64,000 nucleotides of DNA from Lagopus muta (GCF_023343835.1 NC_064435.1:89002788-89066787), one strand, 5' to 3'. Numbered from the stretch's first letter, positions 13,744 to 28,180 are shown. A program made the numbers and translations. Notes: a model not told the origin generated them from the sequence alone.

Positions 13744-13748
13744 AAGAG
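13744..13748. repeat. 3' target-site duplication of the solo LTR
   Basis: AAGAG, the matching copy of 13230-13234. Both copies are perfect, which suggests an insertion that is not very old. Confidence 0.85.
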
Positions 13749-15499
13749 AATTATTATTTTGCCGATTGCAGACACACTTCTGTTTTCTGGGCTACTCCAG
13801 AACCATATTTCTCTTTATGCATGGAAAATGTTGCTCTTTCCTAATACGGCAAATAGGAACAACGGGGTTGGCAAACTCATTACAGGAAATATAGGATAAG
13901 ATCCTGTTATACCACCCAAAAAGACACTAGAAACTAAAATCACACAGAGCACTTCCACTGGCACTGGTTGGCACTATTGTTCCAGCTGGATATATGGTTG
14001 CAAACACTGACACTTAGTAATATTTAGAAACAAAGAAAATGAATAAGTCTTATGATTATTCTGCATGCAAACAGAATTCAATTTGCAGAAAGATCTCATT
14101 TTAACCCCGCCTTGTATTGCAGTCTATCAGGATATGCTGTTTAGCATCAGCGTTTATGTGAAAGAAAAACAAACAAACAAAAAAACCCTGACATTTTGAA
14201 GTTGGCTCTAAGAAATACAACATTCAAAGTAACCCACCTTTCCATGAGTTCCCATTGCTGCTGTTCACATTTCAGTGTCCTCTTTGGCCCAAGGAAAAAA
14301 ACCTAAAAATCAGTGTACCTGACAATTTTACAACTTGTGAAATCTAAATAGCTCTCTTTGTGGTCAAGACTGAAGAATTTTTTTAATTATTATTAGTCTC
14401 AGTATCAAAAGTCAGCCCACTCCAATTAAGACTTCAACAAGAAGTAATGTCTCTCTTTGGGAAACACACTGACATTTTAAATTAAGAGACATTCCTATTA
14501 ACCATCCTATAAATCTCCCTAGTCAACTATATTTTCTATTATTTTATGAGTCTTCTGTCCAATTTGACAGTTCCACTGCTTTCCACCAGGAAGGGGCATA
14601 AGGGGATACAGACTTCCCCACTAAGCATATTTTTTCTGATGTTTGATGAATTTGAGCCAAAAAGCACCTCAAAAAACTAAGAAAGCTGCCTGTGCCACAC
14701 ATCCCTTGATCTTACATCTCTTAGGCATTTTAGTACTCTGTGAAGCCAGGGAAGCTACCTATATCAAGTGCAGTATAGAGCTACACCAACCAGACTGAAA
14801 CTGGTCTAGACTCACAGGAGGAGGATAATCAAGAGCTGTAAGGGTAGCTCTTACATTGCTCTTACAAATCCAAAATTTGGCACCAAGCTAAGCACCAACC
14901 CTGTCATATTCTGAGCTTGAAACTTTAACAGACATATTTTTCCTTGATATATCCTCTGTAAGGGGCTGAAGAGTCCACCTAGTTTCATGATTGTAAGGAC
15001 ATGAGGTCTTTATTTAAGGAACATATTCAATAACGTACTTCTCTCTCTCTCCAAATCAGCTGTATTTTCAGCATTTCTAGAAACAGTGTTATATGACCAT
15101 CTCACAGGAGTACATCACGCACATTTCCTCCATTAATAGTTGTGGTTTTAAAACCACAGCTGTCAAGTGACACAGCAAGGCCCAGTAACTCTATCCTTGC
15201 CAGACCCTGTATATCCACCACCCAACCCCATGAGATGTGTGTCCTGTGCTGTGTCTAGATTTCTACTACTGCATAGAGGCAAAGAGCTACTCTTCTTCCA
15301 CTACCAAAGTTCAAGCAGTCAACTAATGCTCAAGCAACTCATGCATGAAACTTAGTCACTAACAAGTGACCTTACAGAGACCGCTGTCATGGTGAAACCA
15401 AGAGGACAGCAAAGAATACAATGAGAGAGCATGTAATAATGTAAATTTGTTACAATAAATAATTATGTATTAGAATTCTGCTTTGAAAATAAATATTCT
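13749..15499. other. Intergenic DNA, nothing recognised
   Basis: AT-rich sequence with a short (AAAC)n-like patch near 14166-14184. I see no coding exon, RNA gene or named repeat. Confidence 0.5.
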
Positions 15500-16063
15500 G
15501 GGCTACACCAAAAGCTGGGTGGCCAGTAGAAAGAGTGAGGGAATTGTGCTCTCTGCTTTGCCCTTGTGAAGCCCCCATCCTGGAGTATGGTGTCCAGGTC
15601 TAGGGCCCCCAGCACGAGAAAGATGAGGAGCTAGTGGAGCAGATGGAGAGGAGGGTCAAGAAGATGATCAGAAGGCTGGAGCACCTTTCCTACAAAGACA
15701 GGGAATTGGGCTTGGTTAGCTTGGAGAAAGTTCAAGGGAAACCCCATTGCAGCTTTATGAACAGGGGAAGGGACAACTTTTTCCACAGTCCAGTAGTGAC
15801 AGGAGGAGCAGGAATAGTTTTAAACTTTAGAAAGGGAAATTTATGTTAAATATTGGGAATAAATTATTTGCTCAGAGAATGATGAGGCACTGGAACAAGT
15901 TGTCCAAAGAAGCTGTGAATGCCCCAAACTTGGAGGCATTCAAGACCAGTTTGGATGGGGCCCTGGGCAGCTTTACCTGGTGTGTGGCAACCTTGTCCAT
16001 GGCAGTGGACCTGGAACTAGATGATCTTTAAGGATCATTCCAACCCTAGCCATTCTATGATTC
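15500..16063 (+). mobile_element. CR1 LINE, 3' segment with internal deletions
   Basis: Sense-oriented CR1. The blocks ctggagtatggtgtccagg, gagcagatggagaggagggt, gcactggaacaagttgtcc and ggaggcattcaagaccag follow the order seen in CR1 3' regions. It ends ccaaccctagccattctatg, the standard CR1 tail. Reading frames are short and broken (15634-15849, 15843-16031), so the copy is dead. Confidence 0.9.
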
Positions 16064-17790
16064 GCTTTACCAGGAAAGCAAAGTGATTTTTCCAAAAGTA
16101 TTGTCCTGGGTGGAAATGAAGTAGGGACGTCAACAAAAGAAAAATTAAAAAAAAACAACACAGACAACACTTCTCTCTGCCTTCTGTAAACATAACATGC
16201 ACCTAAATCTCTGCAGCACTGTCTTTGCAAGCTGGATAGTATTTATCTGTCACAATTAAGATGCTAGCTGACAGCTGACTAAGAAGTGAAAAGACCCCTT
16301 CCCAACAAGTTGAGGAGTCTGTGAGAAAGAAAATGAGCACATCTGCAAACTTCTATCTCATTTGATGGATTTGAGACATCTTAAACCTGTCTCTGTACAT
16401 TAGGATTGCACTGAGGATCATCTGGAAAGTCCTGGGCACAAAGAACAATAGATATCCATATTAAGATCTCCCAGAAAAATCTCGATCCAGTAATAGTAAT
16501 TCACCACTAGCTAAAGGGCTTTATGTTTATAAAGCTTCTAATACTAAATTAGGTCTGCTTATTACCTTGTATAATTGTTGATCTTAATGCAGTTTCTTCT
16601 ATTGATCATGCTGTAGCAATTACTAGAAAAAAGATACAGTGATAAAAACCTTTCCAGAGGTTGAACCTAAAGGAGAGTGTTTACCTCATTAGCTGGAAAC
16701 ATTGTTATGCTCTAATTAATTCAAGAGAGGCAGAAAATAACAACACATGGCACCACTTCTATAAAATCAGTAGAAAAAGAGAACGCACTTTCTTCTACTT
16801 TCACTATTGAATTCTCTACACATTTACCATTCCTTTCAGAGATACAGATATCAGATTTATAGGTATAGTTCACTCTGATGTTGAATGTGATGAAATCTTG
16901 GAGTTAGACACCATAAGCATTTAATTGCTGGTTAAAGCAACTATCATCGTTAGAATCTAAACTAGAAAAAGAGGAATCAAACATAATACAGCTCCCAGTA
17001 AACTATTACAGCAATTGTGATACCAAGAGTTGTTTCACTAATCAGATGCAATGCAACGATTCAGTAACATTCTGTATATTCATTCTTCACAGCAGTGAAT
17101 GAGGAAAAAAAAACAACCACAAAAGATCAGTGCCCTTGATAATAAAGGCCTACCTGTTGTTATATATTAAGCCTCACATAAATAAGTGAAGATTTAAAAA
17201 AGAACTTTAAAGCAATTGTGGCCTGTGTTAAATTTTGGAAGCCGTTTTTGAAACTCTACAGTTTTACTTGGGTTAGGAATTTAAGAATCAGAATCCCTGT
17301 ACGGTTTCTGGGCTATTGCTCTGTAGGACACTGCCTAAAATGCAAGGACAGAGCAAAACATAGGTTCCCGTTATTCCCCCATGGAACGAGGAGAGATGGT
17401 ACACAAGCACTATCTACATAAGGGGCAGAGATACACTAGAGGAAGTGCACACCTCCCTCCCTCCTTCACTGTGGCAAAGACAAATAGAAGCTAAATTAGT
17501 TTCAAATCACAGCCTTCAAGAAAGTTCTTCCATTTTCCTTTTTTCTCATGTCAGTGATCCTTACTATCAAAAGATATTTGAAAGCTGTGTGAGAACTAAA
17601 AATAGAATAAAGCATCTCACCTCTAAAATCCACTCCTGAGCTGCAGAGCTGCACTTAGCAGGAGAGCAAAGTGCCACTGTGGGAGCTGGAGGTGCAGCCC
17701 CATCTCATACACTCTATTTCCTTTAAAAACTGATCAAACCTACAGCATATTATGTGCTTACGGCTACTGTTTCCCATAAGATGTTGCATC
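16064..17790. other. Intergenic DNA, nothing recognised
   Basis: No supported gene or named repeat. Short open frames at 17218-17421 and 17445-17639 have no family resemblance. Confidence 0.5.
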
Positions 17791-18100
17791 ATATAGAATC
17801 ATAAAGGTTGGAAAAGACCTCTAAGATCATCCCGTCTGACCTTTCACATATCACCAATATTGACACTGAAACATATCTCTTATTGCCACATATACCCTTT
17901 TCTTGAGCACCTCCAGGGTTGGTGACTCCACCACCACCCTGGGCAGCCCATTCCAGTGCTTGACCACTCTTCTGGAGAAGAAATTTTTCCTATTATCCAA
18001 CCTGAACTTCCCTTGGCACGACTTGAGGCCATTCCATCTTATCCTATCTCTGTTACCTGGGGGAAGAGATTGACTCCCACCTCACTGCAACCTCCTCTCC
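17791..18100 (-). mobile_element. CR1 LINE, 3' end fragment, reverse orientation
   Basis: It opens with atagaatcataaaggttgg and reads through the reverse complement of the CR1 terminal region: ctccagggttggtgactcca, ccctgggcagcccattccag and gacttgaggccattccatct. The 5' side is truncated near 18100. Confidence 0.92.
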
Positions 18101-19117
18101 AACTTTACAATGGAGAAGAGGTGAGCTGGTAAAAGTGGTGGAGTGGAGCAGAAGTATCACAGGAGGTTCTCAGATGTCCATAGTCCAAGTCCTAAGAGGT
18201 TGTACAGCTCCATACATTACAGACCAACAGATAAACAACTATTTTGAGTGCTTCCATTGGATAAAACACAGATGTACAATCCTTGGCCTCACTTGAGCCA
18301 CACTGAGTGAAGAGGAATTGTCTTGGGTCAAATATAAAATAAGTAATATTGTTGATGTACATAAGTAACAAAATTTAATTTTTTATGATTTTTTTAAATT
18401 AAATACTAAAAAAGAGAGAAACAAAACCTTTATGGTGGGATATTTGACCTTGCTTTTGTGAAACTAATGAGTCAGTCTGTTTCAATTGAAATAGTTGCAA
18501 TCGTTAGTGAGTTCTCATGGTGCTTATCAGAGATCTTTGATGAAATTCTACGCTTCTTGTACCTCATATTTGAAAACAGCTGTACATACAGCCAGAAAGC
18601 AATGACCCTTTTCCCACAAATTTTTGTGGCTAATGAGGACAACAGCTTGATCTCAAGGTTATACAAAAGGTTATAAACATGCCTGGTAGGAAAACAAGAT
18701 GCAATAAAGAAAGAAAAGGTAAGGTAAAACAGCAAAATAACAGAAACATTTCATTTGAGAAGTTCTCCTGAACATAATCTTGAGAGTAGCTGCACCATCT
18801 TATACCAGCAAGTATAAATCTTGTTACAGTGATATTTCACACCTCTAAAGGCAAATTGTTCACTTTTCTCAATTTCCTTCAGACTGAAATGTAGCAAAAC
18901 AGGACTTCCTTCCCCAAAGTTAGACAGAAGTGTACCTACATTTTTAAGAGAAGAAAGTGAGCACTAAATCTTTATTTTTGTTATTTCTTGCAAAATCCAG
19001 AAAAGAAAACATGAGCGACACTGTGGATAATGCTCTCCATTGGTTCATTAAGGTTTCACTGTAAGAGGAACAGTATTTTTTCTCCCCAGTTCTTTTTCTC
19101 AAAATAAATTAAGGAAA
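18101..19117. other. Intergenic DNA, nothing recognised
   Basis: AT-rich stretch between two reverse CR1 copies. No gene or named repeat supported. Confidence 0.5.
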
Positions 19118-20310
19118 GATCATGGAAAGGGATCTCAAAGATCACAAACTAGATCAGACTGCCAAAAGGCCATCAAGACTGGCCTTAAATGTCTACAGGA
19201 ATGGGGCATTCATAGCTTCTCTCGGCAGTTTGTTCCAGTGCCTCATCACTCTCTGAGACAAGAATTTATTCCTAACATCTAACATAAACATCCCCTCTTT
19301 CAGTTTAAATCAATTCCCCTTGTTATATCACTATCTACCTCCAAAAAAAGTTGGTCACCTTCCTGCTTTTAAGCTTCTTTCAAGTATTGGTAGATCACAA
19401 TGAGGTCTTCACAGAGCCCAACTCCCTCAACCATAGGAGAGGTGCTCCAGCCCTCTGATCATTTTCTTGATCTTCCCCTGGACCTCCTTCAACAGCTCCA
19501 CATCCTTCTTATGGAGGGGACCCCAGACATCAACATGATACTCCAGACAGGACCTCATGAGGGTCGAGTAGGGGGGGACAATCACCTCCTGCTCCCTGTT
19601 GGCCACCCCATTTTTGATGTAGCCCAGGATACTGATGGACTTCTACACTGCAAACACACACAGCTGGCTCATGTCCAGCTTTTTGTCCACCAAGACCCTC
19701 AACTCCTTCTCTGTGCGGGGCTGCTCTCAAATTCTCCTCCCATTCCGCATAAATATCTGGGATTGCCCTAACCCAGATGCAACATCTTGGTCTCGACCTT
19801 ATTGAACCTCACTAGGTTGTCATGTGCCCACTTTACAAACCAGTCCAGGTCCCTCTGAATGGCATCCCTTCTTTTTGCTGTATTGACTGCACCGCTCAGC
19901 TTAGTGCCATTAGCAGCCTTGCTGAAGGTTAACTCAATCCCACATTGTAAGTCATTGATAAAGATGTTGAAGAGCACTGCTCTTCCCCTGGGGACACTGC
20001 TCATAACCAGTCTCCACACAGATGTAAAGTCACTGACAACAACCCTTTGGCCACAACCATCCTGCCATTTCTTTATCCACTGAACAGTCTCCAGACTTCA
20101 AATCCCTATCTCTCCAGTTTACAGATAAGCATATGGTGCAGGGCCACGTCACAGACCTTGCACAAGTCCAGGTGACATTAGTTACCTTTCTTTGGTCTAC
20201 TGATGCTTTCACACTGTCATAGAAAGCCATCAGATTGGTCAGGAACAAGCTGTTCTTGGTGAAGCCTTACTGACTATCTTGGATCACCTTCTCATCTCCA
20301 ATGTACATTA
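19118..20310 (-). mobile_element. CR1 LINE, about 1.2 kb, reverse orientation
   Basis: The longest CR1 copy in the window. Read on the minus strand it carries broken ORF2 reverse-transcriptase segments. Near 20000-19960 is a VLFNIFINDL motif, followed by FSKAANGTKLSG, the decayed form of the FADDTKL box: the catalytic ADD has become AAN. RDLDWFVKWAHDNLVRFNK lies near 19870-19810. The plus-strand start is the CR1 3' side (tttgttccagtgcctcatc). Stops and frameshifts make it inactive. Confidence 0.92.
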
Positions 20311-21904
20311 GCACCTCTGAATGCTAAATAGTCTGCACTGAAAATTCCCTGTCATTAGAAACTTAAATACAAAGGACAGCTTGTTACAAATACTTCTCAG
20401 CAAGATGTAAGAGGAAAAATAAAATCCAATCAAACAAACAGCAACAAACCACACTGTAAGTTGCTACACTGAAGGGTGCAGATGTTTTGAGACATCTTAA
20501 GATTAAAACCTTAAATTTTCAGATCAAAACAATATTGCCTGAAGCAGAAGTGTTGTATTATTATTAAAGCTTCCGAAACCTATTCAACATTGCCTTGGGA
20601 CTTGCTTATTAAGTTACACAAATGCAAGATGGATGTAAAACATAAAATGCTATCACATCTTGGATTTTCATGGATTTTCATAGAACACGGGGTACCACAA
20701 GGAATTGAGTAGGACGTAAATGAAACAACAGGAAGATCTGGGATTCCCCTCCATAGACAAAATGAAGCTTAATTTGGAGAGGAGAGTTGGAGGATAAAAG
20801 GGAGCTTGCTTAAGATTTAGCTTAAGGATCGAGAATACTGAATAAGTGTATAGAATCTTTTATCTGTATATACACTCCTTATATTAAGTTTCAAAAAGCC
20901 CTACAATTTGTCCTCTAACTTTAACATTTCTGTGCTTCTTTTTCCAGGGAGGGAGTAGCACTGATAATCTAGGGAAGTGTTTCTGACACGTTCAGGAAGA
21001 GCTTAAAAAACTAAACTCATGAGATTGTATTTTAGATGATTAGGAATCATTTTTCCTAAACACCTGCATCAAGCCACTCATTGAAATACATAAGACAAAG
21101 GCTCAGGCAGGCACAACAGACAAGCCCCACTTTGCTCACAAAGTGAAATTTATAGGCTGCACAGGAGGAAGACAAAAGTCAGGATGACATTTAGATTTTT
21201 GCACAGTGAAAAGAAGGAACATGGCTGCAGAATGAAAATGCTTGAGAATCAAGGAGTGCCACCCGCCACCTCTCTCCCCCACATACTTACTTTTCTAAAT
21301 CCCCCAGGAGATACTCAGTGCATCTCTTCTCTTAGCTTTTCTTCACACACACCTCCTACTCTGAGAGGTGCTTCCAGTGTTCTCTGAACAGCTTGTGCTC
21401 TTCACAGGAACTCAACTCAAAGTGAAGGCAATCAAGAAAGAAACACTGACAGTAGTTTTGGCATGTCATGGACAGAGCAGTCAGCTTTTGAGTCAGGAAA
21501 TTACAAAGATTGTAGTGGGAAAAAGGAAGAACTGAAAGCTGAATGAAGAATACAAGATGATGGCTAGAAAAACATGGACACTTTACAATGAGAACCAGGG
21601 ACTATGAGATTTCATGCTTGAAAATGAGCACAAAACAAATCCTAGTCCATCGCCTGCATCTTCTTACAGTACCCAACCAGTAGGATTACCTGAGTGAGGG
21701 AATCACCAAAGTCCTTTACCATAAGGTTTTTATACTCCAAATACTAGCAGAGCTACGCGGGATCTAAGTTACATTACAGTCAGTACTGCACAGCAGCACC
21801 AGGATCAAAAGAGCAGAAAAACAACTCATCACTACTCTTTTATATTCTTATTCAAGGGTATTGACTTATCAATACTTACGAATATCTAAAGTGCATGAGA
21901 CAAG
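20311..21904. other. Intergenic DNA, nothing recognised
   Basis: It includes a small direct repeat, tggattttca twice at about 20662-20682. No gene or named repeat supported. Confidence 0.5.
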
Positions 21905-22195
21905 TGGATGGGTTGGGCTCTTTTCAGTGGTGCCCAGTGACAGGACAAGAGGCAAAATCTGGAATACAGGAAGTTCCATCTGAACATTATGAATTTATTA
22001 TTATTATTTTCACTTTGAAGAAGGCAGAGCACTGGACAGGCTGCCCAGACAGAATCTGGAGTCTAATTCTCTGAAGATACTCAAAACCTGCCTGGATATT
22101 TTCCTGTGTAACCTGCTCTAAGGAACCTGCTTTAGCAGGAAGTTGGACGAGCTGATCTCTAGAGTGTCCAGCCTCTATGATTTGGCGAGTCTGTG
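21905..22195 (+). mobile_element. CR1 LINE, 3' end fragment
   Basis: Sense CR1 3' region. The sequence gctcttttcagtggtgccca gives way to gtgacaggacaagaggc, then gagcactggacaggctgccc, gtgtaacctgctctaagg and a final gagtgtccagcctctatgat. This matches the CR1 subfamily type that has the dinucleotide-poor ctgctttagcagg box before the tail. The copy is diverged and carries a TTA expansion near 21993. Confidence 0.88.
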
Positions 22196-25100
22196 ACCTG
22201 ATCTTAGCAAAGACAGATGCTCACATTGGTAAATCTGCTTGGATGTTATAGTAATTTGAAGATTATCAACTGCATGCTGCATATAGATGCAGTTACGTGT
22301 ACAAACACGCTCCTAAAGGAAGAAACTAGGGACACACACACATATTCTGGTTAGTGTTGGCAGAATGATGCTTATTTTACTATAGCACTGAGCTTAACAG
22401 TCACAGCTCCTAAATTAGTAATATGAAACCCATAGAGGTGCTCTTGCAGTGGAAGATTATTATTTCCTAAAGTTTTCCATAGCTGTGGCATATACATTTA
22501 ATATTTATGTATCATGCAAGGCCGTTCCAGCTTCACAGCTCTTCCACAGTTAAAAGGCCATCCCGACCCCTAACATAATTACCTCTGTGTCTCCTTTTCT
22601 GCCTCCTGTCTTTTTTCTATGATTGTTTTTCCGTTTGATATGAATTTCCTTCCATCAGTGCCCATGGTAACATCCATAGAAATAGCAGCAGGCTAGACTG
22701 TGGCCATGAACAGCTCCCTAAGCAGGGAAATCTGCAAACATTTATCACAAATATAACAAGAAATGCCACAGAAGCAAAACACATAACAACCTTCTTATTC
22801 TCTTGCACGTTCTTGTAATATTGTGGTAGCCAGAGCAATTAGTGCACATGGTAAACCTCTTTTCTGGCCTTTTTACAAGTGTATGGATGCACCATACTGA
22901 TATGGTCACAGCCTCTAGAACTGTAAATTCAGTTAAACAGACAGCTTCATCTTAGTCATCAAATAATACTTGAGTTACTATGCTGTTAAACATGCAGCTG
23001 TGATAAAGATGTGCAACACAATGTCTGCATCACTGGATGCAGTTCACATTCACAACTGGAAGAAATAATGAAACTGTTTCAAATTGGAAGTTTTTGAAGA
23101 CATGCTAAATATTTAAAGGCAACTCGGGGGGATGACTTTTGAGTTTGGTGAAGAGCAATTTTTTTTGTGTGCGCACATCTCTCATGTGATTTTGAAAATA
23201 ACTTCTGTTGTGAGATTGCAATGAGAGTGGCACAAGCAAATCCCAAAAGATTATTGATGACATCCTGGAATCCTGTAGTGACTTCTTTTAAGATAAGCAC
23301 CGATTGCTTCCCAAAGTAAAATCTGTTTACTGAGAATGTCAAATGATGAAGTTTACAGTCATGAACCAGAACGAGTAGCAGACCCACGTTTATTTGGAAG
23401 GCATCCAAACTACATTTAGAAGAAAAGATGCACATACGCATGCTGTAAGAGCCTCCTTTACAGGGACAGAAACCCTCTCAGAATGCAGAAGGGAACCATC
23501 TAGATCTGTGTGGGAATCAAGTCCAGATCTATATGCACTTCAGATAAACTGAAAGAAGCTCTGTTCTTGTGACATTCAACTATTCATTTTTAATGCCCTT
23601 CAATCAATTTAAGATTGATTATCATCCAGAGCACAAAAATTCACATTCCTTATTTAACAGTCTTGTTCAGATCCTCAGTCACTGTTTAACAGCACTTGCC
23701 CTTAGCTTATGTTTTTATCTAAATGCATTCTACTATTTGTCAGAATGTTCAAGTCACCTGCGCAAATGCTTCTCCATTTCAAATTACTCTCAATTTCCAG
23801 GCTAAGAGGTTGTTGGTATACCAAAGTCTTTACAAAAAATTCTGTTATAGAGACTATTTAGTGATACCATTTTAGTATTTCTGTGTACAGGATTGCTTAC
23901 CAAATTGGGGTTATCATATTTGATAATATCATAAATATTTGCAATGTTTTATCCCAGGAAAACCAACATTTTCTGTGTAACCCAAGGAATGAACTTAAAC
24001 TGATGCTCCTATATCAGTGTGACACTCACACAAGTGCAAACGCACCTAAACCAACACCTTTCCAACATCAGATTATTCTCACACATGGTTGTACAGATTT
24101 ACCTACATCTATAAAATTAAATCCGTAGGGCAAACAGCAGTGCTTCTTTTGGAGGTGATTTGATCCTTCACCTCCAACATCCCACTCTGAATCCCATGGG
24201 CTGACTCTTCCCTTTCTCTCATGTCCAGTTAAGAGGTCTATCACTCCAGTCAGTCTAGGCTGGGGTAGCACAGCTTCCAAACTGCAGTTACCCAAATCAG
24301 CCTCTTGATGCTTCCAGAAGGACAAAGAGAAAGGTTGAGACGGAACTGACTGAACACACAAAGCTGAGAAATGCTGTATATAGAGGTGTTGTGAGAGGCA
24401 ATGAGACCCAGCTCAGGTTGTAGCAGGAATCAAGAGAATTCCCGTCACACAGAATGAGGTTACAACTACTTAACCTATCCACAACATCTTGTTTCTGTAT
24501 GGAACAAAAACCTCATTCTCGCAGAACATTTTTAAAAGCATGTATTAGCTTTCAATTTCAGCATGAAAAGTTCCAACACATCGCACCTCAGAAAGGTGAT
24601 CTGCTCCCTTGTGGGCCAATGAGAAAGATGAAATTAACAAAAGTGAACTGACACAGAGGACTGCAAGAGCAGAGCGGCAAAACAGCTTAGCTTGTATTCT
24701 TACTTCTTCAAAGATTCAGCCACCTTTTATACTCCCATCAAGTCATAGGACTGCCGTGTTTGGTAGGCAATGTTATTCCTGGGTGTTTCTCTGAGTCACC
24801 GTTGATTGACTCCAACTCACTAAGGAAGACTACATACTTCATTCACCACTATAAGAAGCGTGGGATGAAAGCAAGCAGAGCATGAGCTCCTAAACATGCC
24901 ACCCACTCAGTTGCAAGTTTAACATAAGATACATTGGTTTCCACTAAAAGCGTGCACTACCACAGCCATTGCCTCTTCACAGGGGTTCTCCAAGTATTAC
25001 CCATGTGCTGCCAGTGGTCTGTGAAGCCTTTGAGTATGGATTTTGCATTGAGATTTGGGAAGAGCTGTGCTGTGTTTTACTTTAACATTATGAATGGCTT

Positions 25101-28100
25101 CAAATCAGGCTGATCACAAGCTCTGCTTCAGTGTTCTTCTTTTTACAAAGGCAGCAACAAAGCTCTCAAGGAAACAGAGCTGCCAACCAGTCAGAAATAT
25201 AGGGCACTCCAGACACCCATGGCAAAAACTCCCTTCCCACTACCCTTCAAAGTAGCCACATCCCTCATAGCAAGACAGGCCCTCTTCTGGAGTGATAGGA
25301 GAGGTAACATCTTTGTTAAACAGGCACAAAAACCTGACAGCCAAAAACACAGGTATGGGTAGTTCATCACCCGAATTAAAAGTCTTACTTATGGTCCCAG
25401 AAAACTGCCTCTCATGACCAACCACACAGACTTAAGAATAATAAAGAGATTTAAATCAGATATATGAATTTCATTACTGATAACTCAATGGACATCAGTT
25501 CTGAGCTGCTGGCAAAGCAGATTCTTCATTTGACAAATGTCTTGAGAGTAATTTTTAGCTCATGCCTTTTTGGGACTTAGATTGCATTTATATTACTGAA
25601 ATAAGACATAAAAATTTTATACAGTACCTTTATTATGCAATAAAAAGTCTAGATAAAAAAAATGTTTGAGACATTTCATAACTATAGCATGGCCTTTTAT
25701 TCCATTTATCAAAATCAGCCTGCAGCTTCTCTTTGCAGATATAATAACTGCATAAAGTAATCATCCCCAAAATAGTTGCAGAAATGGTAATATCAAGTGA
25801 ACTGCAAAAGTGGTGTACCTGCAGTTTCCAGCACTTTACCAATTATTGTCTGCATAATAGAGCTGATCTTCCCCACCAAGCTTGCTGTTACTGCAGCAAT
25901 GTGCCTGATGTAGCCTAAATACTCGAAGAACATGGTATTTCTTTAGGAGTTAAAAAGGAGTTAATATCAAGTACAACTTAAAGGATATAATTAAAATCTC
26001 ACTTCCATGCTTTTTTAAGAAACTTATCTCTTAGGATCTTGAAGAACAAAACCTACCCAAGCAGACGAGAAGGGTTTTCACTGAGCAACAAAGAACATCA
26101 AGACAGAAATTGATTCTGTGTGTTACTATCACCAGGAACAGAAAGTAGCAATAAAAGGAAACTGAGAATGCTATTGCAACACTTGAGGGAGAAGGCTTCA
26201 TTATTGTATTTCTCAAAACTAGCAGTGGAATTGAAAGTTATCCTAGTGATTTACATATCCCAAAAATATACACGTAAAGAAAAAGTACTGATTTCTCTGG
26301 GTTTCTCTATAAAGAGCATCCTTATAATTAAACCATGGCTATGCAAGATTAATTTTTGATATTCTTTGTCAAAAGCAGTTGAGAACACAATAAAGCTCTT
26401 TAAATAAACAAAGACAAACACAGAAACTAAGTAGTATGTACACCAAGTAAATTTCAAGCTATATGCCTATGTAGCCTCCAAGAAGTTGCAGCTTTTTCCA
26501 CAGGTTTAGATTTGCATGCATACATCCCAATTTTAGAAATCTGCCCTCTTGTCAGAGAAATCAGGAAGCAGCTATAACATGAGTAATTGATTTTCATTAC
26601 TTTCTTAACTTATCTTCCAGTGAATGCAGCAGAAGAATTTGCTTCTTTGACTTTTGAAATAGGGAATTTCAAGTTAATACCTGTCCTATTTCTGCCATTG
26701 GAAGCACTTTTGACAGGAACAGTCAGGGGTTGAGCCTGACTCTGGTACACACAAAGCTGATGAATCACCACCAAAAATGAGGCCACTAGTATGAATGACT
26801 TCAATGGAAGACACACACCTCACAGTGGAGTTGAACAATGCTGTAATTGGCTGGGAAGAAGACTGTTCACACTACAGAATAAGAGCACTGCTGCATGACA
26901 GAAAAACCCTAAAATCAGCCCCAGAATAGTTCAAACTAAGCTGTGACTACTATTTCTATTGACTTCGGCCAAACTGGCCCATAAACTGTTGACATGCTTG
27001 CAGCATTTACTATCATTATACTATACATCACTTGATTTTCGGTCTCACATCCCAAAGGCAGTATAGCTGTAGAACACCTGCATGCCCACAAAGGCAGTGC
27101 TTCTCATTTCCTTTGCTGAGGAGAATTAGGTTCTACTTCCTTTTAAAACTTGCCTCTTATGGTTGTCATCACAGCAATCAAGGCAGTATACTGCCAGATT
27201 CTGGTGCCAATTTTAAAATTTAAATAAAGACATAGTTATGTATTTACTTGTGTGGATAAGAATTCCTGTCATTCCACTATTATTTACTTGAGAAATAGAA
27301 ATGCAATTACTTACTGCACATGAAGCAGGTGAGATAGCATGGCTTTGGAATGACCATTGGAAAGAAGCCCTCTGTCAGTGGATCTGTTCAAGATCTGTTT
27401 CCAAATTTCACCTACACTGTTCCAGATGTCTCATAGACAAGGAGCAAAGTGAGACACAACTCCCTCCTTCAAGCAAAATGTCATACGGCGGTTTCAGATC
27501 ATCGTACACCTGTGAGCACATGCTTTTCAGAGAAGCTGTGCACATCTTGATTTCTTAATTTCTTACACTGGAGGAGCTAATAGATACTTAAATTTCATTT
27601 CTTACATAACAAAACCTTGCAGTTTTATGATTCTTCACAAGTCTTCTCCCTACAGAAAATATTTTGCAGAACTGGAAACTATTCTCTGTACCGGAAATAC
27701 ATAATCATTTAATACACAGTAGCAAGCAGGGTTGACAAACTCTGTATAGAACTGCTGAACAAAGTTGCATGCAGATTAAACAAAGCCTGTTAAAGCCTTT
27801 AACAAAAGGAAACTCAGTGGCAATCACTGAACTTAAGAGAGCATGAGAGATGAAGACAACAAACATGATAGGGAGTTAAGCAAACATAGATAGCTATTTG
27901 CTCTAACAGATGTGAGGCACATATTTCAATGGATTATACCATATTAGGAGAACACTCGTGATGTTGACTATAGTTCTTAAGAAGGCAAGGGAAAAACAGA
28001 AATATTAAAGGTCAAAATATCCAAATTTTAAGTATGAACATGCTTAAGTGTCAATCTAGCCAAGAGAGTCAAAAAGCAATTATTAATCCTCATTCCCTCG

Positions 28101-28180
28101 TTAATATGCTTTAACTTCTGGTTAGCCCTGAAGCGGTCAAGTAGTTAGCAGATCCCTTCCAAATGAACCATTCTACCATT
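22196..28180. other. Intergenic DNA, six kilobases without a named repeat
   Basis: No recognised gene. A minus-strand frame at 23079-23441 opens with a true ATG and runs 120 codons; it has no family match that I know and no flanking exon evidence. The rest is AT-rich sequence with short chance frames. Confidence 0.5.
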
